A DNA stretch of 64,000 nucleotides from Oligoflexia bacterium. GTDB lineage: Bacteria > Bdellovibrionota > Bdellovibrionia > JABDDW01. A program made the translations under genes and the position numbers. Of this stretch, positions 61,982 through 64,000 are shown piece by piece. Numbering within the stretch: the first letter of the stretch is position 1; each line of letters starts with the position of its first letter. Under the pieces are notes generated by a model. It was not told the DNA's origin, made no database searches, and was given only the letters and a program-made list of their open reading frames with translations. The stretch lies in assembly GCA_020847095.1 (NCBI GenBank), contig JADLCR010000072.1, positions 37,586-101,585 of the forward strand, written 5' to 3'.

Positions 61982-62518
61982 TTACACGACGATGTCGTAA
62001 GTCCAAAATACAAACTCAATAGCCTCAATCCGCTTTTTAAGACTTTCGTTATCGGTAGAAGGATTCAGCTGGTTTCGGAGGTCGTAATGACGCTTCTTTA
62101 ACATCTCAAGAAATAGGCCGTAGTTCTCCTCGATACGCAATTGCTCAATAGTCTCTTGAACGGTCTCGGCATCCTCACGCTTACGTCTTGATTTCTTTTC
62201 TGCAACCCCCTTGAACAGATCCATAATAACAGTATCTTTCATCAACTCTTTCTTATCGAGAGGAACATTGAAAAGCATGGACTCTACCAACTCTTCCGCC
62301 ATCTCTTGGTGTCGGCGCCGATATTCTGGATCTGCCGCAATTGAATCCAAGGTTTCAAAATCAGGTTGTCTCCAACTACCCGGTTTGAGAGCTGAAAGGA
62401 GACCGAGAACCACTGAACAGGTTTTTTGGTAGAAACGTCTGGGCAATGAGGGCTTTGAATCCTCGGAGGCAAATGCAAAGTTGGAGAGAAGGACAAATGT
62501 CACAATTAAGAATTTCAT
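61982..62518 (-). CDS. Small secreted helical protein (178 aa)
   Basis: The family is unknown. Signal peptide MKFLIVTFVLLSNFAFA. The mature part is highly charged and helical (EEYRR-type runs, KKSRRKREDAETVQETIEQLRIEENY), likely with a coiled coil. One cysteine is present (KTCSVVL). It is convergent with the GNAT gene, with an 18-nt gap. Confidence 0.65.
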   Translation of the reverse strand: MKFLIVTFVLLSNFAFASEDSKPSLPRRFYQKTCSVVLGLLSALKPGSWRQPDFETLDSIAADPEYRRRHQEMAEELVESMLFNVPLDKKELMKDTVIMDLFKGVAEKKSRRKREDAETVQETIEQLRIEENYGLFLEMLKKRHYDLRNQLNPSTDNESLKKRIEAIEFVFWTYDIVV

Positions 62519-62940
62519 TAACGCCTCTCAAGTATTAGAGATCGTTATTATTATGCAATTTATGCCAGCTAAGAACTCGCATTGCGGCTCGATGGACTGT
62601 CGAACCTCTTAACAGTGACAATTAAAGGAATAGCTTTAGGCCCTGGTGAGGCAATCAACGCTGGGGTCGATGTGGTCAGCTTGCTGTTTCGGTTTCAGTA
62701 AGGTCTTTCAGTTTAGAACGAGTCCGAAAAAATCCGGAAGGCAAGCTTTTGTTGTCAAAAAGCAGATGTAACTTGCCTTTCGGAACTCTAGAGACCACAG
62801 GTCAGCTCAAAAATAAGTGAATTCCGTTTGGCGTTTTCCGTGAAGAACCGATAGTCCGTTTTGCCGATCCGATTCCCCTTTTTGAATTTTTGTCGCCCCT
62901 TTTCAGTGAGCGACGAAAAATTCAAAAAAGGAGAACTTAA
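62519..62940. other. Intergenic region without a supported gene
   Basis: About 420 nt. It contains an open frame of about 42 codons with no ATG and no SD that reads LGPGEAINAGVDVVSLLFRF near 62640-62700. This is possibly a relic but too short to call. GGCAAG (about 62740) and CTTGCC (about 62773) form an imperfect inverted repeat around an A/T-rich loop. The right end holds the long hairpin described separately. No tRNA or insertion sequence is apparent. Confidence 0.5.
62878..62930 (+). promoter_or_regulatory. Long hairpin overlapping the four-helix-bundle gene RBS
   Basis: CTTTTTGAATTTTTGTCGC (62878-62896) pairs with GCGACGAAAAATTCAAAAAAG (62910-62930), an 18-19 bp stem with one bulged base and one extra A, and a loop of 13 nt (62897-62909). 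The right arm ends in the first G of the SD sequence AGGAG, which lies 8 nt from the ATG at 62941. It could sequester or expose the SD, or it could be the end of an inserted element. Confidence 0.7.
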
Positions 62941-63240
62941 ATGCTAAAATCGTTCAGAACATATCAGTTATCTCTTCAGTTTTACCAAGCTTGCTCGAAA
63001 CTTAAGCTGCCAAAACATCTCAAAGATCAAGTACTCAGGGCTTCGAGTTCTATTACTTTGAATGTAGCCGAAGGGTCAGCAAAGCCTACTAAACGAGATC
63101 AAATGAAGTTTTACTTTATTTCTTTTGGAAGCCTCAGAGAATGTCAGGCTGTCCTCAGCCTTTCAGGCCAAACCAATCCTGAACTCTTAGACCTCGCTGA
63201 CCATATCGGCGCCTGTCTTTTTCGCCTAACTAGGAGCTAA
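62941..63240 (+). CDS. Four-helix-bundle protein (23S rRNA IVS-type family)
   Basis: Family members are small four-helix-bundle proteins first found inside intervening sequences of 23S rRNA genes and elsewhere free in genomes; their function is unknown. LSLQFYQACSKL, LKDQVLRASSSITLNVAEGSA (the conserved central motif) and the FYFISFGSLRECQAVLSL helix match. At 99 aa it is slightly short. The SD AAGGAG lies 8 nt upstream. No rRNA is seen in this window, so it is a free copy. Transfer is possible but not shown. Confidence 0.85.
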   Translation: MLKSFRTYQLSLQFYQACSKLKLPKHLKDQVLRASSSITLNVAEGSAKPTKRDQMKFYFISFGSLRECQAVLSLSGQTNPELLDLADHIGACLFRLTRS

Positions 63241-63274
63241 AACCATTAGGCAAAGTATCAAAAAAGTTTAACAG

Positions 63275-63303
63275 TTGACTTAAGTTTTTCATCTACCAAT
63301 AAT
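63275..63303 (+). promoter_or_regulatory. Strong sigma70-type promoter of the last gene
   Basis: TTGACT (63275-63280, 5 of 6), a 17-bp spacer and AATAAT (63298-63303, 5 of 6) are the best promoter match in the window. The predicted start site is about 63310, leaving a leader of about 14 nt that contains AAGGAG before the ATG at 63324. Confidence 0.75.
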
Positions 63304-63323
63304 TAAACATCATAAGGAGATTA

Positions 63324-63713
63324 ATGAAATTCATCACTGCTTTTATATGTATGTTGTCTATACCCGTTCTAGGCTCACAGAAAGCTTATGACTTGAGCCT
63401 CGCTCTGTATTTAAATGGAGAGCAAATTACTTCTCCACATCTTATTTTAAAAGAAGGGCAAACAGCTTTTTTATCGATTAAAGACAATAAAACAAAGGAT
63501 GAGACTTTTTTACAAGTTTCTGCGCAAGAAAAAGATAAGGGCATTTTTGTAATGTCTAAAATCGGCAAGATGAAACATGGAAAAATGGAAATTATCTCAG
63601 AACCACAAATCGTAGCTCTCGAGAATGAAAAAGCAGAAATCGAAACAAGCGAGACAAATCCAAAAAGGCAATCAGTTCGACTTTCTGTATTAGTGAGGAA
63701 GACCTCGTTTTAA
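63324..63713 (+). CDS. Small secreted protein (129 aa)
   Basis: The family is unknown. Signal peptide MKFITAFICMLSIPVLGSQ. The mature part is beta-rich (DLSLALYLNGEQITSPHLIL, TAFLSIKDNKTKDETFLQV) with many Lys and Glu, and no cysteine. It resembles small periplasmic beta-sandwich proteins. It has its own strong promoter and an AAGGAG SD, so it is probably expressed alone. Confidence 0.7.
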   Translation: MKFITAFICMLSIPVLGSQKAYDLSLALYLNGEQITSPHLILKEGQTAFLSIKDNKTKDETFLQVSAQEKDKGIFVMSKIGKMKHGKMEIISEPQIVALENEKAEIETSETNPKRQSVRLSVLVRKTSF

Positions 63714-64000
63714 AAACATACGCTAATAATTCAAAAGCCGTCTTGAATCACAGTAGCTTTCTGATTGGAAACTTTCTCCTCAAGCGGGACGACTAATTGC
63801 CGGCCCCTTGTGCCCGATGCCAGTCAAATGGTTTGACCTCTTTGAATTAGCATCTACCTTGAGACAAGAAAGTATTTGAAATCAAGGCAGCCAAGGCAAT
63901 CTTGGGAAGAAGGCAACAAGTTCAAGGCATCTCGATTCAAAGATTCAAGTAGCTCCTTTCTTGATTTTTCGGTGCTCCTCCTTCGGTGAGAGCACACGAA
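63714..64000. other. Non-coding right edge with inverted repeats
   Basis: No ORF of note. GTCAAA-TGG-TTTGAC (63823-63837) is a small inverted repeat. AAGGCA recurs four times between about 63882 and 63932. The end is a 10-bp hairpin with one bulge, TTCGGTGCTC (63968-63977) and GAGCACACGAA (63990-64000), which meets the window edge. It could belong to a regulatory leader or RNA gene outside the window. Confidence 0.4.

Noticed and set aside
62570-62700. Open frame of about 42 codons reading LGPGEAINAGVDVVS
   Set aside because: It has no ATG, no SD and no recognised homology; it could be chance or a relic and is too short to call.
63823-63837. GTCAAA-TGG-TTTGAC inverted repeat as an operator
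   Set aside because: It is short, isolated and not near a gene start, so no function can be supported.
1-64000. CRISPR arrays, insertion sequences, prophage genes, tRNA or rRNA
   Set aside because: Both strands were scanned by eye; no regular spacer repeats, transposase, integrase or conserved RNA motif was seen. A tool search (tRNAscan, Infernal) could still find something small.

Overview
The window reads as chromosomal backbone of a Gram-negative bacterium of the deltaproteobacterial / Bdellovibrionota type. The evidence is a complete dcw (division and cell wall) cluster, a Ser/Thr kinase with PEGA domains, RNase J in place of an RNase E-like enzyme, many outer-membrane barrels and lipoproteins, very large TPR proteins, and an FtsI that carries a PASTA domain. 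A predatory relative of Bdellovibrio is my best guess. It is an inference, because no rRNA or species-specific marker lies in the window. Genes are tightly packed. Many same-strand neighbours overlap by the 4-nt ATGA arrangement, and several convergent pairs overlap at their 3' ends.

Layout. 1-5.0 kb: the end of a secreted barrel-like protein, coaE (minus), a PEGA Ser/Thr kinase and a long-chain acyl-CoA ligase (plus). 5.0-10.3 kb (minus): a coupled trio of a 1360-residue lipoprotein with an internal duplication, an AMIN-like secreted protein and an outer-membrane barrel. 10.5-13.6 kb (plus): nadK, recN and a small secreted protein. 13.6-32.4 kb (minus): mraZ-rsmH-ftsL-ftsI-murE-murF-mraY-murD-ftsW-murG-murC-murB-ddl-ftsQ-ftsA-ftsZ, then an lpxH-like gene where E. 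coli has lpxC. Three AAGTGG boxes at exact 10-bp spacing, overlapping a promoter, form a probable MraZ operator upstream. 32.5-36.7 kb (plus): a zinc-ribbon membrane protein, a secreted S1/P1-nuclease or zinc phospholipase C-fold enzyme, thymidine kinase, a uracil-PRTase-like protein and a PlsC acyltransferase.

36.7-50.2 kb (minus): ten closely spaced genes encoding a PBP4-type DD-peptidase, an MltD-like lytic transglycosylase, a periplasmic protein, two TPR proteins (441 and 1324 residues), two small secreted proteins, an outer-membrane barrel, uridine kinase and RNase J. This looks like an envelope machine joined to housekeeping genes, and it is the best candidate here for an undescribed system. 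50.2-64 kb: an Omp85-type barrel without POTRA domains, a signal peptidase II fused to a HAMP-type module, a DEDDh exonuclease with a possible WYL-like tail, a lipoprotein, fabI, small membrane and secreted proteins, a coupled pair of secreted HExxH proteins (one with an Lnb/DUF4105 domain), a nitronate monooxygenase-family flavoprotein, a GNAT acetyltransferase, small secreted proteins and a four-helix-bundle protein preceded by a long hairpin.

How the genes work together. The dcw cluster makes the peptidoglycan precursor and the divisome. The 36.7-50.2 kb operon supplies wall hydrolases and envelope scaffolds. The tdk, upp-like and udk genes would salvage pyrimidines. fabI, the acyl-CoA ligase, plsC and lpxH serve lipids, and lspA and possibly the Lnb-domain protein serve lipoprotein maturation. 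I saw no tRNA, rRNA, insertion sequence, prophage or CRISPR array. Start codons were moved from the longest ORF where a Shine-Dalgarno (SD) site, promoter, operator or neighbour argued for it.
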